A stretch of DNA of 57,270 nt from positions 1 to 57,270 of the forward strand of contig DAHVAR010000186.1 of the NCBI GenBank assembly GCA_027314515.1, written 5' to 3'. Of the stretch, positions 25,099 to 33,010 are shown piece after piece (the first letter of the stretch is position 1; each line of letters starts with the position of its first letter). A program made the translations under genes and the position numbers. Source of the stretch: Actinomycetota bacterium. GTDB lineage: Bacteria > Actinomycetota > Actinomycetes > Streptosporangiales > Streptosporangiaceae. The notes beneath the pieces are model-generated. The model searched no databases, had not been told where the DNA came from, and saw only the letters and a program-made list of their open reading frames with translations.

Positions 25099-26013
25099 CT
25101 AGCCGCGCAGCCGGGCCGCGGCGTCCCTGAGTGCGTCATCGATCGGCGTGGGCTGCAGGCCGAACGTCTGCGTGGTGGCGCTGGCGTCGATCACGAACGG
25201 CGCGGTGAACTGGTATCGCGTCGTCCGCAGTTCCTTGACCATCGGCGAGAACTCGCCGTAGGCCCACAGCACCGGATACGGAATCGCCGTCAGCTTCGCC
25301 GCCGGTGTGCCGTTGGCCTCCGCGAACCTGGCGGCGAGCTGCCGCACCGTGAGCGCCGGCCCGGTGGGGACCAGCCAGGCCTGGCCGTAAGCCCGCACGT
25401 CGGCCGCGACCGTGATGAGCGCGCGGGCGCAATCGGCAATGGCGGTCCAGCTGTGCGGGACATCGAGCGGAGCCGGCGAGTAAGCCCGCCGGCCGGCCAG
25501 CAGCGCCTTGCCGAGTCCGAACGACAGCAGGCCGTTCTGCTCGATGTAGTCGCTGGCCCGCACCTCGGTGGCGCGGATCCGGCCAGCCCGGTGCGCGGCA
25601 AGGGCGTCCTGCCACATCTGCTCGCGCAGCCGTAGCTTGGGGTGGGTAGCAGCAGCAGGCGCCTGCTGACTGATCGGGCCGCGGACCGGCCCGTAGCCGT
25701 ACACGTTGCTCATCGCGGCCAGCACGGCTCCGGTGCGCGCCGCGGTGGTGAGCAGCGCCGACGCCAGCGGCGGCCAGTCGGTGAACCACCGGTGGTACTG
25801 CGGGTTCGCGCAGTTGTAGAGGACCGCGGCGCCGGCCGCTAGCTCGGTCAGCCGCTGCGTGTCGGTCGCGTCGGCGGCGACCCGCTCGATGCCGGCACAC
25901 TCAGGCCCGGTGCCGCGGCGGCTGATGAGGCGAACGTGCTCGCCGCGCTCGGCGAGCAGCGTCGCGACCGCTGACCCGACTGCCCCCGCTCCGACGATGA
26001 CGTGCTCGGACAT
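25099..26013 (-). CDS. NAD-dependent epimerase/dehydratase-like protein
   Basis: The 304-residue Rossmann protein starts MSEHVIVGAGAVGSAVATLLAERG (NAD(P) motif GxGxxG). It has YNCANPQYHRWF, MSNVYGYGPVRGP and the HSWT segment near residue 190, as in extended SDR or atypical epimerases of actinomycetes. The Tyr-x3-Lys pair is not evident, so an oxidoreductase role is uncertain. ATG 26013 has AGGAG within a run of 9-bp repeats. It is divergent from a TetR gene, which likely controls it. Confidence 0.8.
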   Translation of the reverse strand: MSEHVIVGAGAVGSAVATLLAERGEHVRLISRRGTGPECAGIERVAADATDTQRLTELAAGAAVLYNCANPQYHRWFTDWPPLASALLTTAARTGAVLAAMSNVYGYGPVRGPISQQAPAAATHPKLRLREQMWQDALAAHRAGRIRATEVRASDYIEQNGLLSFGLGKALLAGRRAYSPAPLDVPHSWTAIADCARALITVAADVRAYGQAWLVPTGPALTVRQLAARFAEANGTPAAKLTAIPYPVLWAYGEFSPMVKELRTTRYQFTAPFVIDASATTQTFGLQPTPIDDALRDAAARLRG

Positions 26014-26021
26014 TGCGTTCT

Positions 26022-26048
26022 CCTGTTCTGCCTGTTCTGCCTGTTCTG
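26022..26048. repeat. Three 9-bp tandem repeats in the epimerase leader
   Basis: The unit CCTGTTCTG is repeated three times without gaps. On the minus strand it reads CAGAACAGG, so each copy offers an AGG; only the last forms AGGAG close to ATG 26013. Copy number could alter ribosome loading or spacing. Confidence 0.8.
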
Positions 26049-26117
26049 CCCGGAGTGCTGGCTGCGCCGCGGGCCGCCAGCCGCCAGACCTCAGCCGGGC
26101 ACGACCTCGCGATTAGC

Positions 26118-26201
26118 GAGCACTGCTCTCTTTTGTAATCGGCAGTCTTTCACAACAGGTGCGCTCTCGCAAGAGCACTGCTCTCTAATGTGTGCGATAA
26201 T
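26118..26201 (+). promoter_or_regulatory. Twin TetR operators and leaderless -10
   Basis: Two matching palindromes lie in the divergent promoter: GAGCACTGCTC (26118-26128) and AGAGCACTGCTCT (26172-26184), with centres 55 bp apart. GATAAT (26196-26201) lies 7 nt before ATG 26209 of the TetR gene. The second operator sits just upstream of that -10 and the first nearer the epimerase. This fits autoregulation and control of both genes. Confidence 0.75.
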
Positions 26202-26208
26202 CTTGGCT

Positions 26209-26907
26209 ATGCCAGCAGCATCCATCCGGGCCAGGGTTCGGGCAGAGATGATCGAAGAGATCAAGACAGTCGCCCGCCAGCGCCTGGCAGCCGAGGGGGC
26301 CAATCTGTCGCTGCGCGCCGTCGCCCGCGACATGGGCATGGTGTCGTCGGCCCTGTACCGCTACTTCGCCAGCCGGGACGACCTGCTCACCGTGCTGATA
26401 CTGGACGGCTACAACGCGCTCGGCGACGCGGTGGAAGCGGCCGATGCCGCGGTGACTGACCGGACCCGGCTCCGCGCCCGGTGGCTCAGCGCGACGCGCG
26501 CCGTCCGCGACTGGGCGCTGGCGAATCAGGCCGAGTACGCGCTGCTCTACGGCAGCCCGGTACCCGGCTACGCCGCGCCGCAGGACACGATCGCCGCCGC
26601 TGCCAGGACGCCGATCGTGCTGGCAGCGATCCTGACCGACGGATACGCAGCTGGCATAGTGACCGCGGCCGGCTTTCAGCGGCCCGCATCACTGCCCGCC
26701 GCGGTGCGGACCGACCTCTCGCGCACCCGCGACCAGATCGCGCCAGGGCTGCCCGAAGAACTCCTCCACGCCGGGCTGACCTGCTGGCTGCAGCTCTTCG
26801 GCGTGCTCAGCTTCGAGCTGTTCGGGCAGCTCAACAACGTGATCGACGCCCGCGCCGAGTTCTTCGGCCAGCAGATGGAGCTCATGGCCGATCTGATGGG
26901 TATCTAG
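26209..26907 (+). CDS. TetR-family regulator
   Basis: The 232-residue protein has an N-terminal HTH (AAEGANLSLRAVARDMGMVSSALYRYFASRDDLL, residues about 24-60). Its C-terminal domain has WLSATRAVRDWALANQAEYALLYGSPVPGYAAP, typical of the WHG-domain TetR group. ATG 26209 was chosen because a GATAAT -10 stands 7 nt upstream, giving a leaderless message; longer frames would run through the operators. It probably represses itself and the divergent epimerase. Ligand unknown. Confidence 0.87.
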   Translation: MPAASIRARVRAEMIEEIKTVARQRLAAEGANLSLRAVARDMGMVSSALYRYFASRDDLLTVLILDGYNALGDAVEAADAAVTDRTRLRARWLSATRAVRDWALANQAEYALLYGSPVPGYAAPQDTIAAAARTPIVLAAILTDGYAAGIVTAAGFQRPASLPAAVRTDLSRTRDQIAPGLPEELLHAGLTCWLQLFGVLSFELFGQLNNVIDARAEFFGQQMELMADLMGI

Positions 26908-26970
26908 CTCCCGGTGCTATCCAGGCGAGCATGATGGTTCCGCTGGGTGGTCGCGATAGAGGGAGGGCAC

Positions 26971-27831
26971 ATGGCATCGGAACTGGCTGGCCGGCTCGGA
27001 AAGTTCGGGATCTGGCGGGCAGCTGCCCAGGCGACGCCGGAACTGGCCGCGGCCATCGAGCGGCTCGGCTACGGCACCCTGTGGCTCGGCGGCTCCCCGG
27101 ACGGCGACCTGGCGATCGCCGGGGAACTGCTCGGCGCGACGACGACGCTGACCGTCGGAACCAGCATCGTGAACATATGGAAGGACGACGCCGAAACGGT
27201 CGCCAGGTCGTACGCCCGGCTGCAGGCCAGGCACCCCGATCGCTTCGTGCTCGGCGTCGGTGCGGGCCACCCGGAAGCCACACCGCACTATGCCAGCCCG
27301 TACGAGACTCTCGCGAGGTACACCGACCAGCTTGTCGCTAACGACGTTCCCGCCCATCGCATCGTCCTTGCCGCTCTCGGCCAGCGGGTGCTGCACCTGG
27401 CAGCCGACCGTACCGGCGGTGCCATCCCGTACCTGGTGCCACCGGAGCACACCCGGCTAGCGCGGGAGATTCTCGGCCCGGACCGCCTGCTGGCGCCCGA
27501 GCACAAGGCGGTGGTTGACAGCGACGTGACGCGGGCCAGGGCGCTCGGTCGCAGCCGCGTCAGCAATCCGTACCTGCGCCTGGTCAACTACACCTCGAAC
27601 CTGCGCCGGCTCGGCTTCACCGACGAGGATCTGGCCGACGATGGCAGTGACCGGCTGATCGACGCGCTGGTCGCGCACGGCAGCCCGGATCAGGTAGCCG
27701 CGCAGCTTTCCGCGCACCTGGCGGCGGGCGCCGACCACGTCTGCATCCAGTTGCTCACGGAGGCCGACGCCGATCCGCTGCCGGGCTACACCCAGCTAGC
27801 CGCCGCGCTCGGCCTTGCCCCAAGGGAGTAG
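26971..27831 (+). CDS. F420-dependent LLM-class oxidoreductase
   Basis: The 286-residue luciferase-like barrel begins LGKFGIWRAAAQATPELAAAIERLGYGTLWLGGSP, the start of the TIGR03620-type group. It has TVGTSIVNIWKDDAETVARSY and RFVLGVGAGHPEA. Such proteins transfer hydride from F420 or flavin to largely unknown substrates. ATG 26971 follows GAGGGAGGG. It reads in the same direction as the TetR gene, 63 nt downstream. Confidence 0.85.
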   Translation: MASELAGRLGKFGIWRAAAQATPELAAAIERLGYGTLWLGGSPDGDLAIAGELLGATTTLTVGTSIVNIWKDDAETVARSYARLQARHPDRFVLGVGAGHPEATPHYASPYETLARYTDQLVANDVPAHRIVLAALGQRVLHLAADRTGGAIPYLVPPEHTRLAREILGPDRLLAPEHKAVVDSDVTRARALGRSRVSNPYLRLVNYTSNLRRLGFTDEDLADDGSDRLIDALVAHGSPDQVAAQLSAHLAAGADHVCIQLLTEADADPLPGYTQLAAALGLAPRE

Positions 27832-27930
27832 CGCGTGACGTGACCAGCATGCTCCGGCGAACAGGCGGTCCCAACCGCTAGGCCGCTATCGGCGTCACAG
27901 CGGTATCGGTTTCCCGCTAAGGAGCACACC

Positions 27931-28536
27931 ATGAAGCTGATCACCAAAGCACCCCGGCGCATGATCACTGCCGCCGCCATCGCGAGCGCCGCGGCCTTGC
28001 TTCCTGCCGTCGCCCTCGCGTCCTCCGCCGGATCCGGGCAGGCCGCCGCAGCCCAGCCGCGTACCGTGACCCTGGTACGAGCGAGCGCCCGGCCGCACTG
28101 CGCGCGGAGCCGGCTGACCGCCTGGATCGGAATCCCTGGCAGCGGAGCCGCAGGCAGCATCTACTACCCGCTTGAGATCTCCAACATCTCGCACCGGACC
28201 TGCACGCTGTACGGGTTCCCTGGCGTCTCAGCGCTCAGCGCCAACGGCAGGCAGCTCGGTTCGGCGGCCGGTCGTGCCCGCGGCTACCCCGAGCTGACCG
28301 TGACCCTGCGCCCCGGCCAGACGGCACACGCGGTGCTGCAGATCGTCGAGGTCGGCAACTTCCCCCGCGCCGCCTGCCGCCCGGCAACCGCGTACACGCT
28401 GCGCGTGTACGCGCCCGGTGACCTCGCCTCGATGCGGATCCCGTTCTCGTTCCGGGCCTGTCGCCGGAGCGGTCCGGTGTACCTGCACGTGAGCACCACG
28501 ATCTCCGGCACCGGCATACCCGGTTACGACAGCTGA
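27931..28536 (+). CDS. Secreted DUF4232 protein
   Basis: A cleavable signal peptide is evident (MKLITKAPRR, then hydrophobic MITAAAIASAAALLPAVALASS). The 201-residue product then has the DUF4232 pattern: CARSRLTAWIG, YYPLEISNISHRTCTLYGFPGVSAL, TLRPGQTAHAVLQI and a late Cys pair. Two disulfides are likely. DUF4232 proteins are common exported actinomycete proteins without a defined role. The start has GGAG upstream (taaggagcacacc). Confidence 0.85.
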   Translation: MKLITKAPRRMITAAAIASAAALLPAVALASSAGSGQAAAAQPRTVTLVRASARPHCARSRLTAWIGIPGSGAAGSIYYPLEISNISHRTCTLYGFPGVSALSANGRQLGSAAGRARGYPELTVTLRPGQTAHAVLQIVEVGNFPRAACRPATAYTLRVYAPGDLASMRIPFSFRACRRSGPVYLHVSTTISGTGIPGYDS

Positions 28537-28760
28537 CGGATTACCGAGGGGAACGGGCGCTATCCGGCTGCGGCGGGCCGGCCGGAACCGGCCGGCCCGC
28601 CGCTGTGGCACGGTCCGCGGACAGCTGCCGTTCCCGTTCGTTGCTCGCCAGCGTGGCCGGGCGAATCCGGCCCGTGCTTCCTCCTCGCGGCCACGTCTGC
28701 GCAGCCGAAGTTTCCGCTAGTTTTCGGCACGGCCCGTCGGCTGGCCCGTTACCAGGCAGA

Positions 28761-29108
28761 ATGGCAGATGTGGCGAATCTGGTGATCAACGACGACACGG
28801 TTACCGTCGCGATGTCCGCGGCCGAGAAGGCTGAGGCCCTGCACCGCGACCTGACCTTCCCCCGCAGCTCGGTGACGGGCGTCCGGGCCGTCGACGACGG
28901 CATGGCAGAGGTTCACGGCATGCGCATGCCCGGTGCCTACTTTCCGGACGTGATCATGGTCGGCACCTGGCGCAGCGGGGACGGCAATACCTTCGCCGCC
29001 TGTCATGGCAGCGGCCCAGCCATCGTCATTGACCTCGCCGGACAGCACTACGACCGGATCGTGATGACGGTCGGCGACCCGCAGGCGGCGGTTACCAGCT
29101 TGTCCTGA
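28761..29108 (+). CDS. Conserved actinomycete protein of unknown function
   Basis: A 115-residue cytoplasmic protein with a pattern seen repeatedly in actinomycetes: DDTVTVAMSAAEKAEALHRD, FPRSSVTGVRAVDDGMAEVHGMR and VIMVGTWRSGDGNTFAACHG. It resembles a small PH-like beta barrel, but no function is known to me. ATG 28761 is chosen because the conserved block starts right after it; the upstream frame is not conserved in character. Confidence 0.7.
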   Translation: MADVANLVINDDTVTVAMSAAEKAEALHRDLTFPRSSVTGVRAVDDGMAEVHGMRMPGAYFPDVIMVGTWRSGDGNTFAACHGSGPAIVIDLAGQHYDRIVMTVGDPQAAVTSLS

Positions 29109-29142
29109 CGGCGTTGCTGCGACAGATCGGCGGGCCAAGACG

Positions 29143-30186
29143 ATGACGTGGACGCGCAGGAAGATCGTCTTCTCGGTTGCGGGAGCGATCGCGAGCGTCG
29201 CTGTCGCTGCGAGCCTCGGCCTGGCACTGGGCGGCGCGCCTGCTCACAAGGCCGCAGCACCGCCCGGCCGGACCCCGACCCCGACCCCGGCCGCTACCCC
29301 GACCCGGACCGTGGCCGGCCGGCTGTTGTCCCCGTTCACCGGCGAACCGGTGAAGTCACTCGGCCCGGTACTCGCCGTGAAGATCGACAACATCGTGTAC
29401 GCGCGGCCGCAGACCGGGCTGACCGACGCTGACATCGTGTACGTGCTGCCCGTGGAAGGCGGGCTCAGCCGTTTCATGGCCATCTTCTCTTCGCACTTCC
29501 CGCCGGTCATCGGCCCGGTGCGCAGCGCCAGGCACGACGACCTCGAGCTGCTGCGGCAGTTCGGCCGGCCGGCGTTCGCATGGTCAGGGGCTCAGCCGCA
29601 GCTGACCAGAGTGGTGGAGCGTGCCAGGATCGTGGATCTCTACGATGCCCTGGTAGGCGGCTACTTCCGGGACCCCAACCGGATCGCGCCCTACAACCTG
29701 TACGCATACACCCGCCAGCTGCTCGCCGAGGCCAAGGGCGCCAGCAAGGCACACAACATCGGGTTCAGGTTCGGCCCGCCCAACCGTGGCGGGCGCGTCG
29801 TCTCGTCGGCGTCGGTGTCTTACCCAGCCGCGTCCTTCAGGTTCACCTGGTCAGCCCGACGGGGACGCTGGCTGATCTGGATAGACGGCGCCAGGGCGGC
29901 TAGCACCGAAGGCCCCCAGCTATCGGCCGCTACGGTCGTGATCCAGCACACGGTCGTGCGGACCTCCAGTTACCTGGAGTACGGCCGACGGCCGCCGTAC
30001 GCCGAGAGCACCGGGCACGGCACCGCTATCGTGCTGCGCAACGGGAGGGCCTACCAGGTCACCTGGTCCCGGCCTCGCCAAGACGGCGGGACGACGTTCA
30101 CCACCCGTTCTGGCCAGCCGATGAGATTCGCGCCGGGCCCGGTGTGGATCGTCCTGGTTGGCAATCCGGTAGCCGAGTCGGGCTAA
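29143..30186 (+). CDS. Secreted DUF3048 (YerB-like) protein
   Basis: The 347-residue protein has an N-terminal membrane/signal segment (IVFSVAGAIASVAVAASLGLALGG) and a Thr/Pro-rich linker (TPTPTPAATPTRT). The DUF3048 body follows: VLAVKIDNIVYARPQTGLTDADIVYVLPVEGG, FPPVIGPVRSARHDDLELLRQF and GRAYQVTWSRP. Family members are exported proteins in Gram-positives of unclear envelope function. Its stop overlaps the convergent ipdB stop by 4 bp. Confidence 0.87.
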   Translation: MTWTRRKIVFSVAGAIASVAVAASLGLALGGAPAHKAAAPPGRTPTPTPAATPTRTVAGRLLSPFTGEPVKSLGPVLAVKIDNIVYARPQTGLTDADIVYVLPVEGGLSRFMAIFSSHFPPVIGPVRSARHDDLELLRQFGRPAFAWSGAQPQLTRVVERARIVDLYDALVGGYFRDPNRIAPYNLYAYTRQLLAEAKGASKAHNIGFRFGPPNRGGRVVSSASVSYPAASFRFTWSARRGRWLIWIDGARAASTEGPQLSAATVVIQHTVVRTSSYLEYGRRPPYAESTGHGTAIVLRNGRAYQVTWSRPRQDGGTTFTTRSGQPMRFAPGPVWIVLVGNPVAESG

Positions 30187-31016
30187 CGACCTGCCAGTTC
30201 CCGGTCGCGTCGCGCCTGCGGATCGAGCCGGTTGCGGATCAGCGCGAGCTCCGCCTCGGTGGGCAACCGGGTCTGCGGCACCTGGTACGGCGCCGCGAGC
30301 AGGAAGCCGGTCGCGTCCGCGACGTCGGAGACGGAGACACCGGGATGACATGAGCGCAGCCGCATCGAGCGATCAGGCCCGCCGAAGTCGAGCACTGCCA
30401 GGTTGGTCACGACCCTGCGCAGCTCATGGAACCGGCCGGAGCGCCCGGTCAGGCCGGCGGCCCGGTCGTAGCCCACGCCGCTGACCATGTCGACCCGGTC
30501 GACCAGGACCCGGCGTGAATGCTTCGGCACCCAGTAGCTCACCGGGTGATTGACGGTATTGCCCGGAGCACCGCGGGCGCCGAGCAACTGAGCCTTGGGG
30601 CGGGCCCAGTCGCCGATGCAGGAGATGTTCTGGTTACCGAACCGGTCGAGTTGCGAAGCGCCCATCATCACGTGCCGCTTGCCTGCCGCCAGCAAGGTGA
30701 AGACCTGGCGGAACGGCAGCCAGCCCTCGGTGACCAGGCCGTCGCCCGCCTCCCGGTCTCCCGCCGAGCCGTCGCTCGCACCGTGGTCAGGCGCACCGTG
30801 GTCAGGTACGCCGTCCCGGCCATCGGCCGCTGGTGCCAGCAGCGTCGCCTCACCGTCGGTGAGCAGCAGCTCCGGCTCGAACGTGAGCTGCGCGAGCCGC
30901 GCGCCCAGGGCGGGGATGACGCCCATCGGGCTGGCCAGGATAGCCCCGTCGCCGCGCCACGCTTCCGCGCAGGCGACCACGCAGATCTCCGCCATCGTCG
31001 GCTCACCCCGGCTCAT
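30183..31016 (-). CDS. ipdB: Steroid C/D-ring hydrolase subunit IpdB (CoA-transferase family beta subunit)
   Basis: With IpdA it forms the hydrolase that opens the last steroid ring of COCHEA-CoA in cholesterol catabolism. The 277-residue protein has ICVVACAEAWRGDGAILASPMG, LLLTDGEATLLA, GASQLDRFGNQNISCIG, GAPGNTVNHPVSYWVPKHS and LRSCHPGVSVSDV, as in IpdB. An extra Asp/Gly-rich stretch (near residues 66-92, with repeated DHGAPDHGA) interrupts the usual spacing. Its start overlaps the ipdA stop by 4 bp, giving equal expression. No acyl transfer role is needed if it follows known IpdAB. Confidence 0.88.
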   Translation of the reverse strand: MSRGEPTMAEICVVACAEAWRGDGAILASPMGVIPALGARLAQLTFEPELLLTDGEATLLAPAADGRDGVPDHGAPDHGASDGSAGDREAGDGLVTEGWLPFRQVFTLLAAGKRHVMMGASQLDRFGNQNISCIGDWARPKAQLLGARGAPGNTVNHPVSYWVPKHSRRVLVDRVDMVSGVGYDRAAGLTGRSGRFHELRRVVTNLAVLDFGGPDRSMRLRSCHPGVSVSDVADATGFLLAAPYQVPQTRLPTEAELALIRNRLDPQARRDRELAGR

Positions 31017-31903
31017 GCCCGCGGCCCATCGGTGCCGCCGTCACCGGCACGGCCCGGCAGGCTGGCGCCGGTGAACCGCGCTACCGCGGCCTGATAGTCC
31101 GCTTCCGTGCCGGACAGGAACTCCGCCGCGAAGTCCCGCCAGGCCTCGGGGTCTCCTGCCGAGCCGGCGTACCGGGCCTGGAACGCCTCGTCCCTGTCGT
31201 AATCCGGAACGCAGCTGGTGAAGTGCGCGCCGCGCGGCGTCTCCACCACGCCCGCCACCATCGCGCGGTTGATCAGCAGGCTCTGCGGCGGCCCCGCTGC
31301 CAGCAGGTCGGCGGTCGGCACAATCCGCTCGCAGGACAGGTAGGCGCGCTGCGCTGCCAGGCAGTACAAGTCGTCGAAGTACGGATCCGGCCCGAGGTAC
31401 TGACCGTTCCCGCCCGCATCGGCCCGGTTCATGTGCACGAACGCGGCATCCAGCGGCACCGCCGGAACCGCGACGAACTCCTCGCCGTCACCGTAGGGCG
31501 ATCGCACGGTGCGCAGGTCCCGGTTGACCCGGAGCAGATCGGAGCCGAGCCCGGCCCGCATCGGCAAGAACGGCAGCCGGTGCGCGGCTGCCAGCAATCC
31601 CCAGTGCAGCATGCCCTCGTCGAGTTCGGTGAGCTCGATGAGGGCATGCTCGCGGGCCCGGCGGAAGTGCGGCTCCAGCGGAATCGAGTCCAGCGACACG
31701 AATCCGGTGACCAGCCGCCGGACTTTGCCGGCGGCGACCAGAAGCCCGACGTCAGGGCCGCCAAAGCTGACGATCGTCAGCCCGGACAGGGCCGACGCAG
31801 CGAGCGCCCGGACCAGCGCCATCGGCTTGCGCCGCGAGCCCCAGCCGCCGATCCCGATGGTCATGCCGGAGCGCAGTTCGCCGATGACGTCGTCGAGCGT
31901 CAT
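31013..31903 (-). CDS. ipdA: Steroid C/D-ring hydrolase subunit IpdA (CoA-transferase family alpha subunit)
   Basis: The 296-residue protein reads TLDDVIGELRSGMTIGIGGWGSRRKPMALVRAL, FGGPDVGLLVAAGKV, LPFLPMRAGLGSDLLRV, DPYFDDLYCLAA and FLSGTEADYQAAV. This is an end-to-end match to the IpdA pattern. The start is ATG 31903 or the adjacent GTG 31906; no clear Shine-Dalgarno is visible. It is the first gene of ipdAB and divergent from an SDR gene across a short region holding an inverted repeat. Together with the KstR-type sites it marks steroid degradation. Confidence 0.9.
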   Translation of the reverse strand: MTLDDVIGELRSGMTIGIGGWGSRRKPMALVRALAASALSGLTIVSFGGPDVGLLVAAGKVRRLVTGFVSLDSIPLEPHFRRAREHALIELTELDEGMLHWGLLAAAHRLPFLPMRAGLGSDLLRVNRDLRTVRSPYGDGEEFVAVPAVPLDAAFVHMNRADAGGNGQYLGPDPYFDDLYCLAAQRAYLSCERIVPTADLLAAGPPQSLLINRAMVAGVVETPRGAHFTSCVPDYDRDEAFQARYAGSAGDPEAWRDFAAEFLSGTEADYQAAVARFTGASLPGRAGDGGTDGPRA

Positions 31904-32015
31904 CACGCGGCTGACGGCTCGGCCCGCCACTGGCCCGGTCAACGAGCGCCTGCCGCGGGGTCGCTGACCTGCAGCCTGGTGGCCATCGACAAATCCTCGC
32001 TCGCGCCGGAACCTA

Positions 32016-32034
32016 ACGTTCGCCTCGCGAGCGT
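32016..32034. promoter_or_regulatory. Imperfect inverted repeat between ipdA and the divergent SDR
   Basis: Arms ACGTTCGC and GCGAGCGT around CTC differ at one base pair. The site lies in the ipdA/SDR intergenic region, where a shared operator would be expected. It does not resemble the KstR or KstR2 consensus, so another regulator may act here. Function inferred from position only. Confidence 0.4.
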
Positions 32035-32111
32035 AACACTCAACCGGACGGCTGACGGCCTGGTGCACGGCGCCCCGGCCGGCATCGGCGTTCCCGCTTA
32101 GCATGAGCGCT

Positions 32112-32912
32112 ATGCACGCGGACAGCAGCCCGGCAGCGGCTGGCATCCGGCCAGGCCTGGCCGTCGTCATCACCGGCGGTACCAGGGGCATCGGGGCCGG
32201 CCTCGCCCGCGCTTTCCTGCAGGCAGGCGCCGAAGTCCTGGTCTGCGGCCGGAACCGGCCCGCCGGCCCTGCCGAGTTGCCCGGCGCTGGCGGCCGCGCT
32301 GCCGAGTTCTGCCAGGCCGACGTCCGCGACCCAGAGCAGGTCAGCAGGCTGGTGGCCACCGCGACGGAATTGTTCGGGCGGCTCGACCTCGTGATCAGCA
32401 ACGCAGGCGGCTCGCCCGAAGCAGCGGCTGCCGCGGCCTCGGCCCGTTTCCATCGGAGTGTCATCGAGCTCAACCTGCTGGCACCGCTGCAGGTGGCGCA
32501 GAGCGCGAATGCCGTCATGCAGACCCAGGACGGCGGCGGCTGCATCATCATGATCAGCAGCGTCAGCGGCCTGCGGCCGTCACCTGGCACCGCGGCCTAC
32601 GGCGCCGCGAAGGCCGGCTTGCACCACCTCGTCACGAGCCTCGCGATCGAGTGGGCGCCCGCGGTGCGGCTGAATTGCGTCGCGCCGGGGTTCGTCGACA
32701 CCGCCGGCGCTTCCGGTCACTACGGCGACGCGGACGGCACTGCGGCCGTGCGCCGGACGGTACCGCTACGGCGACTGGCGACTCCGGACGACGTTGCCGG
32801 CGCCTGCCTGTTCCTCGCCTCGCCGCAAGCGTCATACATCAGCGGATCGACGCTGGTGCTGCACGGCGGCGGCGAGCCGCCAGCCTTCCTGGCCGCCCGG
32901 ACAGACGGCTAG
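32112..32912 (+). CDS. Short-chain dehydrogenase/reductase, divergent from ipdAB
   Basis: A 266-residue SDR with ITGGTRGIGAGLARAFLQAGA (cofactor), SNAGGS, Ser in MISSVSG and YGAAK as the catalytic Tyr-x3-Lys. ATG 32112 is favoured over ATG 32103 because TAGCAT (32099-32104) stands 7 nt upstream as a leaderless -10. SDRs next to ipdAB in mycobacteria take part in steroid C/D-ring degradation, so a hydroxyacyl-CoA or ring-alcohol substrate is plausible. The substrate itself is not determined by sequence. Confidence 0.87.
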   Translation: MHADSSPAAAGIRPGLAVVITGGTRGIGAGLARAFLQAGAEVLVCGRNRPAGPAELPGAGGRAAEFCQADVRDPEQVSRLVATATELFGRLDLVISNAGGSPEAAAAAASARFHRSVIELNLLAPLQVAQSANAVMQTQDGGGCIIMISSVSGLRPSPGTAAYGAAKAGLHHLVTSLAIEWAPAVRLNCVAPGFVDTAGASGHYGDADGTAAVRRTVPLRRLATPDDVAGACLFLASPQASYISGSTLVLHGGGEPPAFLAARTDG

Positions 32913-32980
32913 CCGCCAGGATGGGCGGCCAGAGCCAGCTATACCGTTACCCGAACCCGCCGGTATACCCTCCGAGGAAG

Positions 32981-32994
32981 TAGAACAGGTTCCA
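32981..32994. promoter_or_regulatory. KstR-type operator before the aldehyde dehydrogenase
   Basis: TAGAACAGGTTCCA fits TnnAACnnGTTnnA at all fixed positions. It ends 16 nt before ATG 33011, between the SDR end (32912) and the aldehyde dehydrogenase. This is the second KstR-like site in the window. Confidence 0.78.
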
Positions 32995-33010
32995 GTTAGA
33001 GGGGCACGCC

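Noticed and set aside
26172-26201. Longer TetR reading starting at 26002
   Set aside because: It would translate through both operators and the -10; ATG 26209 fits the promoter and the family.
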